The position numbers and the translations under genes were made by a program. DNA of 64,000 nt from Thiomonas delicata (GTDB taxonomy: Bacteria; Pseudomonadota; Gammaproteobacteria; Burkholderiales; Burkholderiaceae_C), in contig NZ_LT592171.1 of NCBI RefSeq assembly GCF_900088825.1, positions 69,951-133,950 on the forward strand. Direction: 5' to 3'. Shown in pieces: positions 1 to 10,370 of the stretch. The notes under the pieces are model-generated. The model did no database searches, was not told the DNA's origin, and saw nothing but the letters and a program-made list of their open reading frames with translations. Position 1 is the stretch's first letter, and each line of letters begins with the position of its first letter.

Positions 1-558
1 TACGCCATCCGCCACGCCTTTTCGGCATCGAGCCCCGAGCGGCCCGCCTACGCGGTGCTGGCGCACGGCGCCTCCAAGCCGGAAAAACTCTGGCCGGTGG
101 AACACTGGCGGGCGCTGGGCGAACGGCTCATCGCGCAAGACCTGCAGTTGGTCCTGCCCTGGGGCAACGCCGCCGAGCGCGACCGCGCCGAGCGGCTCAT
201 CGCCGCCTGGCCGGCCGGACGCGCCAGACTGGCCGACCGCGGCAGCGTCACCGACATGGCCCACCTGCTGGCCGGCGCCGCGCTGGTGGTCGGCGTGGAC
301 ACCGGCTTCAGCCACCTGGCCGCAGCCCTGCGCCGACCCTTGGTGATGCTGTTCACCAGCACCGGGGCCGAATTGTTCACGCCGGAAGACCCCGCCATCA
401 GCCGAACCCTGGGCGGCAACGGGGTCGTGCCGCGACCCGATGCCGCCTGGCTTGCCGCGCAACAGGCGCTTGCGGCAGCAGGCATGCGGGGCCCAGACGT
501 TCCCGCGTTTTCGTCGACCCCGGCACGCATTTGCGAGCGTCCGGGCAGCGCGCCCTAA
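1..558 (+). CDS. waaC: Lipopolysaccharide heptosyltransferase I, C-terminal part
   Basis: The reading frame is open from base 1, so the gene is cut by the window edge and only about 185 C-terminal residues are present. They show the glycosyltransferase family 9 pattern: LAHGASKPEKLWP, then a nucleotide-sugar site region ending in VVGVDTGFSHLAAAL. Family members add the first heptose to the Kdo of lipid A core at the inner membrane. The last ~25 residues after QQALAAAG look like a non-conserved tail. Assignment to WaaC rather than WaaF rests on the DTGFSHLAAAL and FTSTGAELF motifs and on the neighbouring DUF3460 gene; the family is secure and the exact enzyme fairly so. Confidence 0.8.
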   Translation, partial: YAIRHAFSASSPERPAYAVLAHGASKPEKLWPVEHWRALGERLIAQDLQLVLPWGNAAERDRAERLIAAWPAGRARLADRGSVTDMAHLLAGAALVVGVDTGFSHLAAALRRPLVMLFTSTGAELFTPEDPAISRTLGGNGVVPRPDAAWLAAQQALAAAGMRGPDVPAFSSTPARICERPGSAP

Positions 559-593
559 GATTCCTATTTTCGCCGACAACGAGACTTCAAACC

Positions 594-791
594 ATGCCAC
601 TGGTCGTCAAACCCTATGTCTCGGAAGCCACGCGCTTCCTGCAAAGCCTGAAAGTGCAGAACCCGGAGCTGGAAGCCAGGCAGAAGCAAGGCCGCGCCCT
701 GTTGTGGGACAAGCCGCAGGATGCCGAGCTGCGCGCGGCCTTCGACGCCGCGCATGTGCCGCAGAAGCCCTATGTTTACGGCCAGGACTGA
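594..791 (+). CDS. DUF3460 family small protein
   Basis: A 65-residue protein (MPLVVKPYVSEATRFLQSLK at the start) with the VSEATRFL and GRALLWDK motifs of the DUF3460 family, which is largely betaproteobacterial and of unknown function. An in-frame start 63 bases upstream would add residues overlapping the end of the heptosyltransferase gene. The ATG at 594 begins the conserved part and is preferred. It lies 35 bases after the heptosyltransferase stop and 55 before scpA. This association with scpA and the pan genes is common in Burkholderiales. The protein is soluble, with no signal peptide or membrane segment. Confidence 0.8.
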   Translation: MPLVVKPYVSEATRFLQSLKVQNPELEARQKQGRALLWDKPQDAELRAAFDAAHVPQKPYVYGQD

Positions 792-846
792 ACGGGCCGG
801 CGCGGATGGAGCCGCGCCGCATCGCTGAACGCCGCCTGACTATCCC

Positions 847-1692
847 ATGACGCCCGAGCAATGGGCCGTGGACGCCCCGTCCGCCGCCGACACCACGCCC
901 GCCACCGTGGACGGCTTGGCCGTGGCGCGGCTGTACGGCCAGCCGCTGTTCCAGCTGCCGCAGGACCTGTACATCCCGCCCGACGCGCTGGAGGTCTTCC
1001 TCGAAGCCTTCGAGGGTCCGCTTGACCTGCTGCTCTACCTCATCCGGCGCCAGCACTTCAACATCCTCGACATCCCGATGGCCCAGGTCACGCGCCAGTA
1101 CCTGCAGTACGTGGAGCAGATCCGCCAGCACAACCTGGAACTCGCCGCCGAGTACCTGCTGATGGCGGCGATGCTGATCGAGATCAAGTCGCGCATGCTG
1201 CTGCCCCGCCCCCCCGCGGCGGAGGGGCAGGAGGCCGAGGATCCGCGCGCCGAGCTGGTGCGCCGGCTGCTGGAGTACGAGCGCATGAAGCTGGCGGCGC
1301 AGGACATCGAGGCCCTGCCCCAGGCCGGCCGCGACTTCTGGCGCGTGCAGGTGGTGGTGGAAAAGTCCGCCCGCCTGCTGCTGCCCGAGGTGAGCGTGGA
1401 GGAGTTGCGCGCCGCCTGGGCCGATGTGCTGCAGCGCGCGCGGCTCAACGCCCACCACACCATCACGCGCGAGCAGATCTCCGTGCGCGAGGTCATGAGC
1501 CAGGTGCTGCGCCGCCTGCAGGACCGGCGCTTCGCCGAGTTCCAGGACCTGTTCGAACCCGCGCGCGGCACGGGCTACGCCGTGGTCACCTTCATCGCCC
1601 TGCTCGAACTCGCGCGCGAAGGGTTGATCCAGATCACACAGGCCGAGGCCTATGCGCCGCTGTACGTGCGCCTGTCCTACACGCCGAGCTGA
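847..1692 (+). CDS. scpA: Segregation and condensation protein A
   Basis: 281 residues of the kleisin subunit of the bacterial Smc-ScpAB condensin, which helps organise and separate sister chromosomes. The diagnostic ScpA N-terminal region is at residues 55-110: FEGPLDLLLYLIRRQHFNIL, followed by a helical segment with AAEYLLMAAMLIEIKSRMLLP. The C-terminal winged-helix part ends with AVVTFIALLELAREGLI. The first ~45 residues are a variable extension typical of betaproteobacterial members. No scpB or smc gene lies in the window. It sits between DUF3460 and panB on the same strand. Confidence 0.93.
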   Translation: MTPEQWAVDAPSAADTTPATVDGLAVARLYGQPLFQLPQDLYIPPDALEVFLEAFEGPLDLLLYLIRRQHFNILDIPMAQVTRQYLQYVEQIRQHNLELAAEYLLMAAMLIEIKSRMLLPRPPAAEGQEAEDPRAELVRRLLEYERMKLAAQDIEALPQAGRDFWRVQVVVEKSARLLLPEVSVEELRAAWADVLQRARLNAHHTITREQISVREVMSQVLRRLQDRRFAEFQDLFEPARGTGYAVVTFIALLELAREGLIQITQAEAYAPLYVRLSYTPS

Positions 1693-1853
1693 CGATCCCG
1701 TGGGCGGCATCCGTCGATCCTCCCGCCGCCAGGTCGGGCCACGCATAATGGCGACCTCTCACAAGCAACAAGACACCGGACCGCCTCCAAGTGTCCTCGC
1801 CCCAACCCGAGGCAGCGCGGCGCCCCGCCCTGCCGGCATTTTCAAACACGGCC

Positions 1854-2714
1854 ATGACCACTGAGACTCCCCCTCCCGCCTATGGTGGCGGCCCCGTGCC
1901 CGCCGCAGGGCGCAAAACCGTGACCCTGCACCGCCTGCGCGCGATGCGCGAGGCCGGCGAGAAGGTGGCCATGCTCACCGCCTACGACGCCGCCAGCGCC
2001 AGGCTGCTGGACGATTGCGGCGTGGACTGCCTGCTGGTGGGCGATTCGCTCGGCATGGTGATGCAGGGACACCCGTCCACCCTGCCCGTGACGCTCGAGC
2101 AGATGGCCTACCACACCGGCTGCGTGGCGCGCGGCAACCGCGGCGCCTGGCTCATCGCCGATCTGCCTTTCGGCAGCTACCAGGGCGGCGTCGAGCAGGC
2201 CGTTGCCAGCAGTGCGGCGCTGATGCAGGCCGGCGCGCAGATGGTCAAGCTCGAAGGCGGCGGCTGGACCGCGCCGATCGTCGCCGCGCTGGTCGAACGC
2301 GGCATACCCGTGTGCGCGCACCTCGGCCTCACGCCGCAGAGCGTGCATGCCCTCGGCGGCTACCGCATCCAGGGGCGCGACGCCGCCGCCGCGCAAAACC
2401 TGCGCGCGCACGCCCGCGAGCTCGGCCGGGCCGGCGCGGCGATGCTGGTGCTCGAACTCGTCCCCTCCGATCTGGCCGCCGACATCAGCGCCGGCTACCC
2501 CGGCATCACCATCGGCATCGGTGCCGGCCAGAGAACCCACGGCCAGGTGCTGGTGCTGCACGACATGCTGGACATCACCGCCGGCACCAAGCCCCGCTTC
2601 GTGCGCAACTTCATGCAAGGCGCCGCCAGCATCGGCGACGCCGTGCGCAGCTACGTGCGCGACGTGAAGTCCGGCGCCTTCCCCGACGAGGCGCTGCACG
2701 GCTACAGCGCCTGA
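1854..2714 (+). CDS. panB: 3-methyl-2-oxobutanoate hydroxymethyltransferase
   Basis: First committed step of pantothenate synthesis: transfers a hydroxymethyl group from methylene-tetrahydrofolate to 2-oxoisovalerate, giving ketopantoate. Family motifs are [33 protein letters not shown], and the conserved EGG of MVKLEGG. An in-frame GTG at 1791 would give 307 residues. The ATG at 1854 gives 286 residues, closer to the family length of about 265-280, and is preferred. It lies 19 bases upstream of panC, so the two genes are probably co-transcribed and act in consecutive arms of the same pathway. Confidence 0.93.
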   Translation: MTTETPPPAYGGGPVPAAGRKTVTLHRLRAMREAGEKVAMLTAYDAASARLLDDCGVDCLLVGDSLGMVMQGHPSTLPVTLEQMAYHTGCVARGNRGAWLIADLPFGSYQGGVEQAVASSAALMQAGAQMVKLEGGGWTAPIVAALVERGIPVCAHLGLTPQSVHALGGYRIQGRDAAAAQNLRAHARELGRAGAAMLVLELVPSDLAADISAGYPGITIGIGAGQRTHGQVLVLHDMLDITAGTKPRFVRNFMQGAASIGDAVRSYVRDVKSGAFPDEALHGYSA

Positions 2715-2733
2715 ACCGGGGCCCCAACCCAGC

Positions 2734-3579
2734 ATGCATACCGTCCACACCCTCGCCGAACTGCGCGCCGAACTGCGCCGCCGCAGCGACTGGGCCCTGG
2801 TCCCCACCATGGGCAACCTCCACGCCGGCCATCTGGCGCTCGTCGCGCGCGCCCGCGAACTCAAGGCGCCGGTGGTCGCCAGCATCTTCGTCAACCGCCT
2901 GCAGTTCGGGCCGAACGAGGATTTCGACCGCTACCCGCGCACCCTGCCGCGCGACGCCCAGCTGCTGCAGGAGGCCGGCTGCGACCTGCTGTTCGCGCCC
3001 GACGAGGCCGAGATGTACCCGCAGCCGCAGGTCTTCCGCATCCAGCCCGACCCGGCGCTGGCCGGCATTCTCGAAGGCGCCGTGCGCCCCGGCCATTTCG
3101 AGGGCGTGGCCACCGTGGTGATGAAGCTGTTCCAGATGGTGCAGCCGCGCTGGGCCGTATTCGGCAAGAAGGACTACCAGCAGTTGCTGCTGATCCGCCG
3201 CATGGTGGCGCAGTTCGCCCTGCCGCTGGACATCGTCGGCCTGGACACCGTGCGCGACGCCGACGGACTGGCGCTGTCCTCGCGCAACGGCTACCTCAGC
3301 GCCGCGCAACGCGCCGAAGCGCCCGCGCTGCAGCGCGCGCTGCTCGGGTTAGCTAATGACGCACGACACGCCGCCACGCCGGCGCAACTGCTGGCGCTGG
3401 AGACCCGCGCCGCGCGCGACCTCGCCGCACGCGGCTGGGCCCCCGACTATCTCACCCTGCGCCGCCGCGGCGACTTGCTGCCGCCCGGCGAGCAAGAGCT
3501 GCGCCAGGGCGTCGACCTCGTCGCCCTGGGCGCCGCCAGGCTCGGCCCCACCCGCCTGATCGACAACCTGGAATGCTGA
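2734..3579 (+). CDS. panC: Pantothenate synthetase
   Basis: ATP-dependent ligation of pantoate and beta-alanine to pantothenate, in the cytoplasm. The 281-residue length fits the family. Nucleotidyl-transferase motifs are visible: [14 protein letters not shown] near the N-terminus (HxGH-type), the pantoate-binding region [17 protein letters not shown], and [14 protein letters not shown]. The catalytic loop reads [11 protein letters not shown]. The usual MGALHEGH is MGNLHAGH here, a mild variation that keeps both histidines. It follows panB closely on the same strand. Confidence 0.94.
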   Translation: MHTVHTLAELRAELRRRSDWALVPTMGNLHAGHLALVARARELKAPVVASIFVNRLQFGPNEDFDRYPRTLPRDAQLLQEAGCDLLFAPDEAEMYPQPQVFRIQPDPALAGILEGAVRPGHFEGVATVVMKLFQMVQPRWAVFGKKDYQQLLLIRRMVAQFALPLDIVGLDTVRDADGLALSSRNGYLSAAQRAEAPALQRALLGLANDARHAATPAQLLALETRAARDLAARGWAPDYLTLRRRGDLLPPGEQELRQGVDLVALGAARLGPTRLIDNLEC

Positions 3580-3682
3580 CCACGCGCACGCGCGGGATGG
3601 CGCCCGACCAAGCGACTTCAGCGCGGGATCCCATGGACAATGCGGACTTGTCGTCCGGACTTCCACGACCCTTGAATTCCCC

Positions 3683-5254
3683 ATGCACCCAAGCGACGTT
3701 CTCATCATCGGCGGCGGCCTGGCCGGCCTGAGCTGCGCCCTGCAACTCGCCGAACGCCACCAGGTCACCGTGCTGGCCAAGCGCGAGCTTGAAATGTCGT
3801 CCAGCCAGTGGGCGCAAGGCGGCATCGCCGCCGTGCTCGCCGAGGGCGACAGCTTCGACGCCCATGTGCACGACACCATGGTCGCCGGCGCCATGCTCAA
3901 CGACCTGCCGGCCACCCGCTTCGTCGTCGAGCACGGCCCCGAGGCGATCGCCTGGCTGCGCGCGCAGGGCGTGCCCTTCGACACCGAGGGCAGCGCATTG
4001 CACCTCACGCGCGAGGGCGGCCACAGCCAGCGCCGCATCGCCCATGTGGCCGACGCCACCGGCGCCGCCGTGCAGCGCACCCTGCTGGCGGCGGCGCGCG
4101 CGCACCCCCGCATCACGCTGCTCGAAAACCTGGTCGCGGTGGACCTCATCGCCAGCCGCCACATGGACATGGCCGACGGCCAACGCTGCTGGGGCGCCTA
4201 CGCGCTGAATACCGCCAGCGGCCGCGTGGAAACCTTCGCCGCGCCGCACACGGTGCTGGCCACCGGCGGCGCCGGCAAGGTGTACCGCTACACCACCAAC
4301 CCCGACACCGCCAGCGGCGACGGCATCGCCATGGCCTGGCGCGCCGGCTGCCGTGTGGCGAACATGGAATTCATTCAGTTCCACCCCACCTGTCTCTACC
4401 ACCCCAAGGCCAAGAGCTTCCTCATCTCCGAGGCGGTGCGCGGCGAGGGCGGCATCCTGCGCCTGCCCGACGGCACCCGCTTCATGCCCGCGCACGACGA
4501 GCGCGCCGAACTCGCCCCGCGCGACGTGGTGGCGCGCGCCATCGACTTCGAGATGAAAAAGCACGGGTTGGACTGCGTGCACCTGGACATCACCCACAAG
4601 GGCGAAGACTTCATCCGTCACCACTTCCCCACCATCTACCAGCGCTGCCTGGACCTCGGCATCGACATGGCGCGCGAACCCATTCCCGTGGTGCCCGCGG
4701 TGCACTTCACTTGCGGCGGCGTGCTCACCGACCTGGCCGGGCGCACCGACCTGCCCGGCCTGTACGCGGTGGGCGAAGTGGCCTACACCGGCCTGCACGG
4801 GGCCAACCGCCTGGCCAGCAACTCGCTGCTGGAATGCGTGGTGTTCGGCAGCGCCGCGGCGCGTGCCATCGCCACGCAAACCCCGCCCGCCCTGCCATCC
4901 CCCCGCCCCTGGGACGAAAGCCGCGTCAGCGACGCCGACGAGCTGGTCGTCATCTCCCACAACTGGGATGAGTTGCGCCGGCTGATGTGGAACTACGTCG
5001 GCATCGTGCGCACCAACAAGCGCCTGGAGCGCGCCGCCCACCGCATCGCACTGCTCGACGCCGAGGTGCACGAGTTCTACGCCAACTTCCGCGTCAACCG
5101 CGACCTGCTCGAACTGCGCAACCTGCTGCAGGTGGCCGAGCTCATCGTGCGCTCGGCCCAGTTGCGCCACGAAAGCCGAGGCCTGCATTACAGCCTCGAC
5201 TGGCCCCAAACCGCCGCGCCGGCCGCCCCCACCATCCTCGTGCCGGGAACCTGA
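3683..5254 (+). CDS. nadB: L-aspartate oxidase
   Basis: 523-residue flavoprotein that oxidises L-aspartate to iminoaspartate, the substrate of quinolinate synthase (nadA at 44287-45387). The N-terminal FAD dinucleotide fold is [15 protein letters not shown], followed by [12 protein letters not shown]. The succinate dehydrogenase-like core includes [22 protein letters not shown] and [21 protein letters not shown], both characteristic of NadB. The C-terminal helical domain ends near residue 510. It starts 103 bases after panC and stops 3 bases before the phosphatase gene. NAD synthesis genes are split between this locus and the nadA/nadC pair 40 kb away. Confidence 0.95.
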   Translation: MHPSDVLIIGGGLAGLSCALQLAERHQVTVLAKRELEMSSSQWAQGGIAAVLAEGDSFDAHVHDTMVAGAMLNDLPATRFVVEHGPEAIAWLRAQGVPFDTEGSALHLTREGGHSQRRIAHVADATGAAVQRTLLAAARAHPRITLLENLVAVDLIASRHMDMADGQRCWGAYALNTASGRVETFAAPHTVLATGGAGKVYRYTTNPDTASGDGIAMAWRAGCRVANMEFIQFHPTCLYHPKAKSFLISEAVRGEGGILRLPDGTRFMPAHDERAELAPRDVVARAIDFEMKKHGLDCVHLDITHKGEDFIRHHFPTIYQRCLDLGIDMAREPIPVVPAVHFTCGGVLTDLAGRTDLPGLYAVGEVAYTGLHGANRLASNSLLECVVFGSAAARAIATQTPPALPSPRPWDESRVSDADELVVISHNWDELRRLMWNYVGIVRTNKRLERAAHRIALLDAEVHEFYANFRVNRDLLELRNLLQVAELIVRSAQLRHESRGLHYSLDWPQTAAPAAPTILVPGT

Positions 5255-5257
5255 GCC

Positions 5258-6073
5258 ATGCCCGGCCCCGCCGCTCCCGACCTCGCACGCGTCGCCCGGC
5301 TGGTCCGCCAGGCCGCGCTGCAGGAAATCCTCCCCCGCGCGCAGGACCCCAACGCCCGGCTCAAGGCCGACGGCACCTGGGTCACCGACGCCGACCTCGC
5401 CATGCAGCGCCGCGTGCAGCACGATCTCGCCGCGCTCTGGCCCCACATCCCCCTGCTCGGCGAGGAAATGCCCGTCGAGCTGCAAACCCGCCTGATGGCC
5501 GCCGAGGCCGCGGACCCCGAGGGTCCGGGCCTGTGGGTGCTCGACCCGCTGGACGGCACCAGCAACTTCGCCGCCGGCCTGCCCGTGTTCGGCCCCTCGC
5601 TGGCCTGGCTGCAGGGCGGACTGGTGCGCCTCGGCGTGGTGTTCGACGTCATGCGCGACGAACTCTTCAGCGCCACCCTCGGCCGTGGCGCCAGCCTCAA
5701 CGGCCAGCCGCTGCCCACGCCCGCCACCCAGGTGCCGCTGGCCAAGGCCATCGCCTGCGTCGACTTCAAGCGCCTGCCCGCCCCGCTGGCCGCGCGACTC
5801 GCCACCCGGCCGCCCTACAGCTCGCAGCGCTCCATCGGCTCGGTCGCGCTCGACTGGTGCTGGCTGGCTGCCGGTCGCTTCCATCTCTACCTGCACGGCA
5901 GCCAAGGTCTGTGGGATTACGCCGCCGGTGGTCTCGTCCTCGCCGAGGCCGGCGGCCACAGTCGCAGCCTGAACGGCAGCCCCGTGTTCAACAATACCCT
6001 GGACAAACGCTCGGCCGTCGCCGCGGGAGACGCGGCGCTGTTCGCGCAATGGGCGGCCTGGCTGGCAGCTTAG
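5258..6073 (+). CDS. Inositol monophosphatase family phosphatase
   Basis: 271 residues with the three metal-binding signatures of the magnesium-dependent IMPase/CysQ/FBPase superfamily: GEEMP, WVLDPLDGTSNFAAG and LWDYAAGGLVLAEAGG. Members dephosphorylate inositol phosphates, 3'-phosphoadenosine phosphates or histidinol phosphate; the substrate here cannot be told. The start is 3 bases after the nadB stop, so it is probably translated from the same message. The stop codon TAG (6071-6073) forms the first three bases of a 38-bp dispersed repeat, so the present C-terminus (AAWLAA) ends exactly where the repeat begins. Confidence 0.85.
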   Translation: MPGPAAPDLARVARLVRQAALQEILPRAQDPNARLKADGTWVTDADLAMQRRVQHDLAALWPHIPLLGEEMPVELQTRLMAAEAADPEGPGLWVLDPLDGTSNFAAGLPVFGPSLAWLQGGLVRLGVVFDVMRDELFSATLGRGASLNGQPLPTPATQVPLAKAIACVDFKRLPAPLAARLATRPPYSSQRSIGSVALDWCWLAAGRFHLYLHGSQGLWDYAAGGLVLAEAGGHSRSLNGSPVFNNTLDKRSAVAAGDAALFAQWAAWLAA

Positions 6074-6108
6074 GGCCTGTTCACGCTAGGTCTGCGCCCG
6101 CGTCGCCC
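6071..6108. repeat. 38-bp dispersed repeat, left copy
   Basis: Matches 63854-63891 at 35 of 38 positions in the same orientation; it begins tagggcctgttcacgcta. It lies between two converging genes and supplies the stop codons of both: the phosphatase ends on its TAG and glyA ends on its tca (TGA on the minus strand). Only the terminal 38 bp are present, without the long hairpin that follows the right copy. Confidence 0.85.
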
Positions 6109-7349
6109 GAGTACACCGGATAAGCGTCGGCCAGCGCCTGCACGGCCTTGCGCACGCGCGCCAGGACGGCGGCGTCCTGGGGCGCGTCGAGCATGTCGGC
6201 GATGAGGTCAGCGGTCTGCACCACCTGGGCTTCCTTGAAGCCGCGCGTGGTCATGGCCGGCGTGCCGATGCGGATGCCGGAAGTGACCATGGGCTTTTGC
6301 GGATCGTTCGGGATGGCGTTCTTGTTCACCGTGATGTGGGCCTGGCCGAGCAGGGCCTCGGCCTCCTTGCCGGTGATGCCCTTGGCGCGCAAGTCCACCA
6401 GCATGAGGTGGCTCTCGGTGCGCCCGCTGACGATGCGCAGGCCGCGCTGCTGCAGCGCCTGCGCCATGGCTTGCGCGTTGGCCAGCACCTGTTTCTGATA
6501 GACCTGGAACTCGGGCGCGAGCGCCTCCTTGAACGCCACGGCCTTGGCGGCGATGACGTGCATCAGCGGCCCGCCCTGCAAGCCCGGGAAGATGGCCGAG
6601 TTGATGGCCTTCTCGTGCTCGGCCTTCATGAGGATGATGCCGCCGCGCGGGCCGCGCAGGGTCTTGTGCGTGGTGGAGGTGACCACGTCGGCATGCGGAA
6701 CGGGGCTGGGGTAGATGCCGGCCGCGATGAGCCCGGCGTAGTGGGCCATGTCCACCATGAAAATGGCGCCCACGTCCTTCGCCACCTTGGCGAAGCGGGC
6801 GAAATCGATGCGCAGGCTGTAGGCTGAGGCGCCCGCGACGATGAGCTTGGGCTTGTGCTGATGGGCCAGCGCTTCCATGCGGTCGTAGTCGATGGCCTCG
6901 TTCGCGTCCAGGCCGTAGGGCACGATGTTGAACCACTTGCCGCTCATGTTCAGCGGCATGCCGTGGGTGAGGTGGCCGCCTTCGGCCAGGCTCATGCCCA
7001 TGATGGTGTCGCCCGGCTTGAGGAAGGCGAGGAACACGGCCTCGTTGGCCGAAGCGCCGCAATGCGGCTGCACGTTGGCGGCATCGGCGCCGAATAGCTG
7101 TTTGACGCGGTCGATGGCCAGGGTTTCGGCGATATCGACATATTCGCAACCGCCGTAGTAACGCTTGCCGGGGTAACCCTCGGCGTATTTGTTGGTGAGC
7201 TGGGTACCCTGCGCCTGCATCACCGCGGGCGAGGCGTAGTTCTCGGAGGCGATGAGTTCGAGATGCTCGTGCTGGCGGCGGTTCTCGCTCTGGATGGCGG
7301 CCCAGAGATCGGGATCGGTCTGGGCGATGGTGACGTGGCGGTCGAACAT
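6081..7349 (-). CDS. glyA: Serine hydroxymethyltransferase
   Basis: PLP enzyme interconverting serine and glycine with transfer of the one-carbon unit to tetrahydrofolate. At 422 residues it is slightly longer than the usual ~415. Motifs are [30 protein letters not shown] and the PLP-lysine region [14 protein letters not shown] (Lys229). The start is supported by AAGGA nine bases upstream. The C-terminal residues GDAGADLA (415-422), including a rare CTA leucine codon, and the stop codon are encoded by the dispersed repeat at 6071-6108. The native end near PVYS has therefore probably been replaced. A ZTP riboswitch lies upstream, linking expression to ZTP, which accumulates when one-carbon folates are short. 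Confidence 0.95.
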   Translation of the reverse strand: MFDRHVTIAQTDPDLWAAIQSENRRQHEHLELIASENYASPAVMQAQGTQLTNKYAEGYPGKRYYGGCEYVDIAETLAIDRVKQLFGADAANVQPHCGASANEAVFLAFLKPGDTIMGMSLAEGGHLTHGMPLNMSGKWFNIVPYGLDANEAIDYDRMEALAHQHKPKLIVAGASAYSLRIDFARFAKVAKDVGAIFMVDMAHYAGLIAAGIYPSPVPHADVVTSTTHKTLRGPRGGIILMKAEHEKAINSAIFPGLQGGPLMHVIAAKAVAFKEALAPEFQVYQKQVLANAQAMAQALQQRGLRIVSGRTESHLMLVDLRAKGITGKEAEALLGQAHITVNKNAIPNDPQKPMVTSGIRIGTPAMTTRGFKEAQVVQTADLIADMLDAPQDAAVLARVRKAVQALADAYPVYSGDAGADLA

Positions 7350-7382
7350 GGGCGTGGGTCCTTGCAGGCTGCTGTGGCGTAG

Positions 7383-7414
7383 GCGCTGCCGGCCCGCAAG
7401 CAGACCGGCAGCGC
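7383..7414 (-). promoter_or_regulatory. glyA leader hairpin, probable riboswitch expression platform
   Basis: A perfect 10-bp inverted repeat (GCGCTGCCGG and CCGGCAGCGC on the minus strand) with a 12-base loop lies between the ZTP aptamer and the glyA start. It has no U-tract. It may therefore work by Rho or translational control rather than as a simple intrinsic terminator; this is inference. Confidence 0.55.
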
Positions 7415-7423
7415 ATCGTGGGG

Positions 7424-7528
7424 GCCCAGGCGAACGGCGGCGAACGTTGCGCTTCCCGGTGGTTGTCCACCTCGACGAGCTGTTCCGGATGATCGGCCGT
7501 GCCGTCTTATCGCCAGTTGCGCAACGCC
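7424..7528 (-). promoter_or_regulatory. ZTP (pfl-type) riboswitch aptamer upstream of glyA
   Basis: Read on the minus strand, the leader holds the elements of the ZTP riboswitch in the right order. P1 pairs GTTGCGC (7519-7525) with GCGCAAC (7446-7452). The conserved ACTGGCG follows the 5' strand of P1. A GGTGG...CCACC hairpin leads into CCGGGAAGCGCAAC. A downstream GC-rich segment ends in the hallmark CGCCTGGGC (7424-7432). The aptamer ends about 75 bases before the glyA ATG. ZTP riboswitches activate one-carbon and purine genes, and glyA is a classical target. Confidence 0.88.
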
Positions 7529-7609
7529 AAAATGGTAGCGCAGGGCACGCCGCGCAGCGGCGCGCAGATGATTCCCGGCCATGCCTGCCGGGATGCCGCG
7601 CACGTTTGG

Positions 7610-8473
7610 TCAGGTCTTGCGGGGCGCGGCGCTGCCGGTCGTGGACTGGCTGCTGGCGGTCTGCTCGGCCTTGGGCGCCGGGAGCGCGGGAGCGGCTGGC
7701 TGCGCCGCGGCGGTCAAGGGCGTTTTCGAGGCGCCCCCGCTCTGGGCGACGACACGGGCCAGCCGCGCCTGCTCAGCCATCACCTTGGCAGCGTAGCCGC
7801 CCTCGGTTGCCGCCGATGTGGCGCCGACATAAAGCCGCAGCCCGGCCTCCAGCGATCCGCCGCGCGCAATGGCGTTTTTCAGCACCAGCGCGCCGACCTT
7901 GACGTTGGCCATCGGGTCGATGCTGGCGCGCGCCCCGCCATAGGGGGCGAACTTGTCCCGGTGCACCGTCGGCATCACCTGCATCAGGCCTGTGGCGCCC
8001 ACGCTGCTTTGCGCGAAAGGATTGAAGGAGGACTCGACCGCCATGACGGCGAGGATCAAGGTGGGATCGAGGTGCTCCTGCTTGCCCACCTGCCAGGCGC
8101 TGCTGACCAGTTCCTGCATCGCCAGCGGGGCGATGCTGTAACGGCGCGACAGCCAGTTGGCGACCGCCAGCTGGGCGCGGTCGAGCTGAGGTCCGGTGGC
8201 GGCGGCTCCCACCAGTTCGGGCCCGGCAGCGTCGTCCTCGGCTTGCTGGCCCATGGCCTGCAACTCCTCGACGGCAGCCTTGCGCGCCACCACCCACTGG
8301 CTGACGCTTTTCTCCAGCGACAGCACGGTTTGAGGGTGCAAATAGAGAAAGGCACCCGTGGCCACGACGAAAAAACCCACCATCATGAGCGTGTGGTGGG
8401 TCCACTCCAGAACTTCGGCTCCGAGAGAGCGCCAACTCAGGGGTTGGGCTTGGGCCTGTGACGGATTCGACAT
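7610..8473 (-). CDS. Membrane-anchored lytic transglycosylase (SLT domain)
   Basis: 287 residues. A single membrane segment lies at about 27-46 ([16 protein letters not shown] region), followed by an acidic/alanine-rich linker. A soluble-lytic-transglycosylase fold starts near residue 125, with the catalytic glutamate in [13 protein letters not shown] (Glu147) and the [10 protein letters not shown] motif. Such enzymes cleave the MurNAc-GlcNAc bond of peptidoglycan in the periplasm. The ATG at 8473 has a strong AGGAG upstream. The tail after residue 245 is Ala/Pro/Ser-rich low complexity. It is upstream of glyA on the same strand but separated by the riboswitch leader. Confidence 0.88.
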   Translation of the reverse strand: MSNPSQAQAQPLSWRSLGAEVLEWTHHTLMMVGFFVVATGAFLYLHPQTVLSLEKSVSQWVVARKAAVEELQAMGQQAEDDAAGPELVGAAATGPQLDRAQLAVANWLSRRYSIAPLAMQELVSSAWQVGKQEHLDPTLILAVMAVESSFNPFAQSSVGATGLMQVMPTVHRDKFAPYGGARASIDPMANVKVGALVLKNAIARGGSLEAGLRLYVGATSAATEGGYAAKVMAEQARLARVVAQSGGASKTPLTAAAQPAAPALPAPKAEQTASSQSTTGSAAPRKT

Positions 8474-8753
8474 CTTGTTCTCCTGTGTCAAATGGCGCCT
8501 GCGCTGCATGCCGCACGGTCGGTGCGGCGAGAACGGCACAGATGCCGGGCACAGATCCGAAATGGGTTCCTGATGGAGCCTCGCGCCTAAGATGCTGTTG
8601 CATCGTTGCCGGCTTGTCTCATGCCGGGGGCTGTTTCGGGACGTTTTGTTGGCACGCCGCACGGTGCTGACGGTCTATTGTGCTCAAGCAGACCGGATTT
8701 TAAAGTCTCCTTATATCCTGTCAATCTATAAGAACTACAAAAACAAAACTTTA

Positions 8754-10307
8754 ATGTCTATGAAATACCGCGATCTCAGGGATTTCCTGGGTGTCTTGCA
8801 AACCCAGCGCCAGTTGCTGGAGGTGGATGAGCCCGTCTCGCCGCAGTTGGAGATGACCGCCGTGTGCGACGCCATGCTGCGGCGCGCCGGGCCGGCGCTG
8901 CTGTTTCGCCGGCCCGCGGGCTATGCCATGCCGGTGCTGGGCAATCTGTTCGGCACGCCGCGCCGCGTGGCAATGGGCATGGGGGTTGAGGACGTGGCCG
9001 AGCTGCGCCGCATCGGCGAAGTCCTGGCGCGGCTGAAGCAGCCCGAGCCGCCGCGCGGCCTGAAAGACACCGGCGACCTGCTGCAGCTCGTGCGCGCGGT
9101 ATGGGACATGCGCCCGGCCGAAATCCGCAAGCCGCCCTGCCAGCAGCAGGTGCTGGAAGGCGCGGAACTCGACTTGAACCAGCTGCCGCTGCAGACCTGC
9201 TGGCCCGGCGACGCCGCCCCGCTGCTGACCTGGGGCCTGGTGGTTACGCGCGGACCGCGCAAGCCGCGGCAGAATCTGGGCATCTACCGCCAGCAGCGCA
9301 TCGGCCGCAGGCAACTCATCATGCGCTGGCTGGCCCACCGTGGCGGCGCGCTGGATTTTCGCGACCATGCCGCAGCCCACCCCGGCCAGCCCTTCCCCAT
9401 CGCCGTGGCGCTGGGGGCCGACCCGGCCACCATCCTGGGGGCGGTGACCCCGGTGCCGGATTCACTGAGCGAATACCAGTTCGCCGGTTTGTTGCGCGGC
9501 GGGCGCACCGAGCTGGCGCGCTGCCTCGGGCTGGAGCTGCAGGTGCCGGCGCACGCCGAAATCGTGCTCGAGGGGCACATTCCTCCGGCCGAACCCGGCT
9601 TCGCCGGCGAGAGCGAAACGGGAGTGAAGCTCGCCGAGCGCGGCGGCTATCTGCACGCGCTGGAAGGCCCGTTCGGCGACCACACCGGCTACTACAACGA
9701 GCAGGACTGGTTCCCGGTGTTCGAGGTGCAGCGCATCACCATGCGAGACAACCCTATTTACCACTCCACCTACACCGGCAAGCCGCCGGATGAACCGGCC
9801 GTGCTGGGCGTGGCCTTGAACGAGGTGTTCGTGCCGCTGCTGCAGCAGCAGTTCCCGGAAATCACCGACTTCTACCTGCCGCCCGAGGGCTGCTCCTACC
9901 GGCTGGCGGTGGTGGCGATGCGCAAGCAGTACGCCGGGCATGCCAAGCGGGTGATGTTCGGGGTGTGGAGTTTCCTGCGCCAGTTCATGTACACCAAATT
10001 CATCATCGTGACCGACGACGACGTGGACATCCGCAACTGGCGCGACGTGATCTGGGCCGTCACCACCCGCATGGACCCGGTACGCGACACCACGCTGATC
10101 GACCACACGCCCATCGACTACCTCGACTTCGCCTCGCCCGAGAGCGGCCTGGGCGGCAAGATGGGCCTGGACGCCACGCACAAATGGCCCGGCGAGACCC
10201 GGCGCGAATGGGGCCGGGTCATCGTGCCGGACGCACAGGTCGCCGCGCGTGCGCGGGAACTGGTGGATCGGCTGTGGCCTGTCGAGGCGGGGCCCGCCCG
10301 CGGCTGA
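8754..10307 (+). CDS. ubiD: UbiD family (4-hydroxy-3-polyprenylbenzoate) decarboxylase
   Basis: 517 residues of the prenylated-FMN-dependent decarboxylase family; the ubiquinone enzyme is the likeliest member. The N-terminus [10 protein letters not shown] matches the family. Other motifs are [59 protein letters not shown] and [23 protein letters not shown] codons at 8754 and 8760 are both possible; no clear Shine-Dalgarno is seen. The roughly 60 bases before the start are strikingly AT-rich in a GC-rich genome and probably hold the promoter. No ubiX, the source of the cofactor, lies in the window. Confidence 0.93.
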   Translation: MSMKYRDLRDFLGVLQTQRQLLEVDEPVSPQLEMTAVCDAMLRRAGPALLFRRPAGYAMPVLGNLFGTPRRVAMGMGVEDVAELRRIGEVLARLKQPEPPRGLKDTGDLLQLVRAVWDMRPAEIRKPPCQQQVLEGAELDLNQLPLQTCWPGDAAPLLTWGLVVTRGPRKPRQNLGIYRQQRIGRRQLIMRWLAHRGGALDFRDHAAAHPGQPFPIAVALGADPATILGAVTPVPDSLSEYQFAGLLRGGRTELARCLGLELQVPAHAEIVLEGHIPPAEPGFAGESETGVKLAERGGYLHALEGPFGDHTGYYNEQDWFPVFEVQRITMRDNPIYHSTYTGKPPDEPAVLGVALNEVFVPLLQQQFPEITDFYLPPEGCSYRLAVVAMRKQYAGHAKRVMFGVWSFLRQFMYTKFIIVTDDDVDIRNWRDVIWAVTTRMDPVRDTTLIDHTPIDYLDFASPESGLGGKMGLDATHKWPGETRREWGRVIVPDAQVAARARELVDRLWPVEAGPARG

Positions 10308-10370
10308 AGCCCGGGCGAGCACCCCCGAGCTCGGCGGCGCGCCCCCCTTGGCGCGCGCGTGCCGCCGAGC

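Noticed and set aside
3452..6049. A long minus-strand open frame over panC, nadB and the phosphatase gene
   Set aside because: All three plus-strand products are clear enzymes; the antisense product is compositionally biased and has no recognisable domain.
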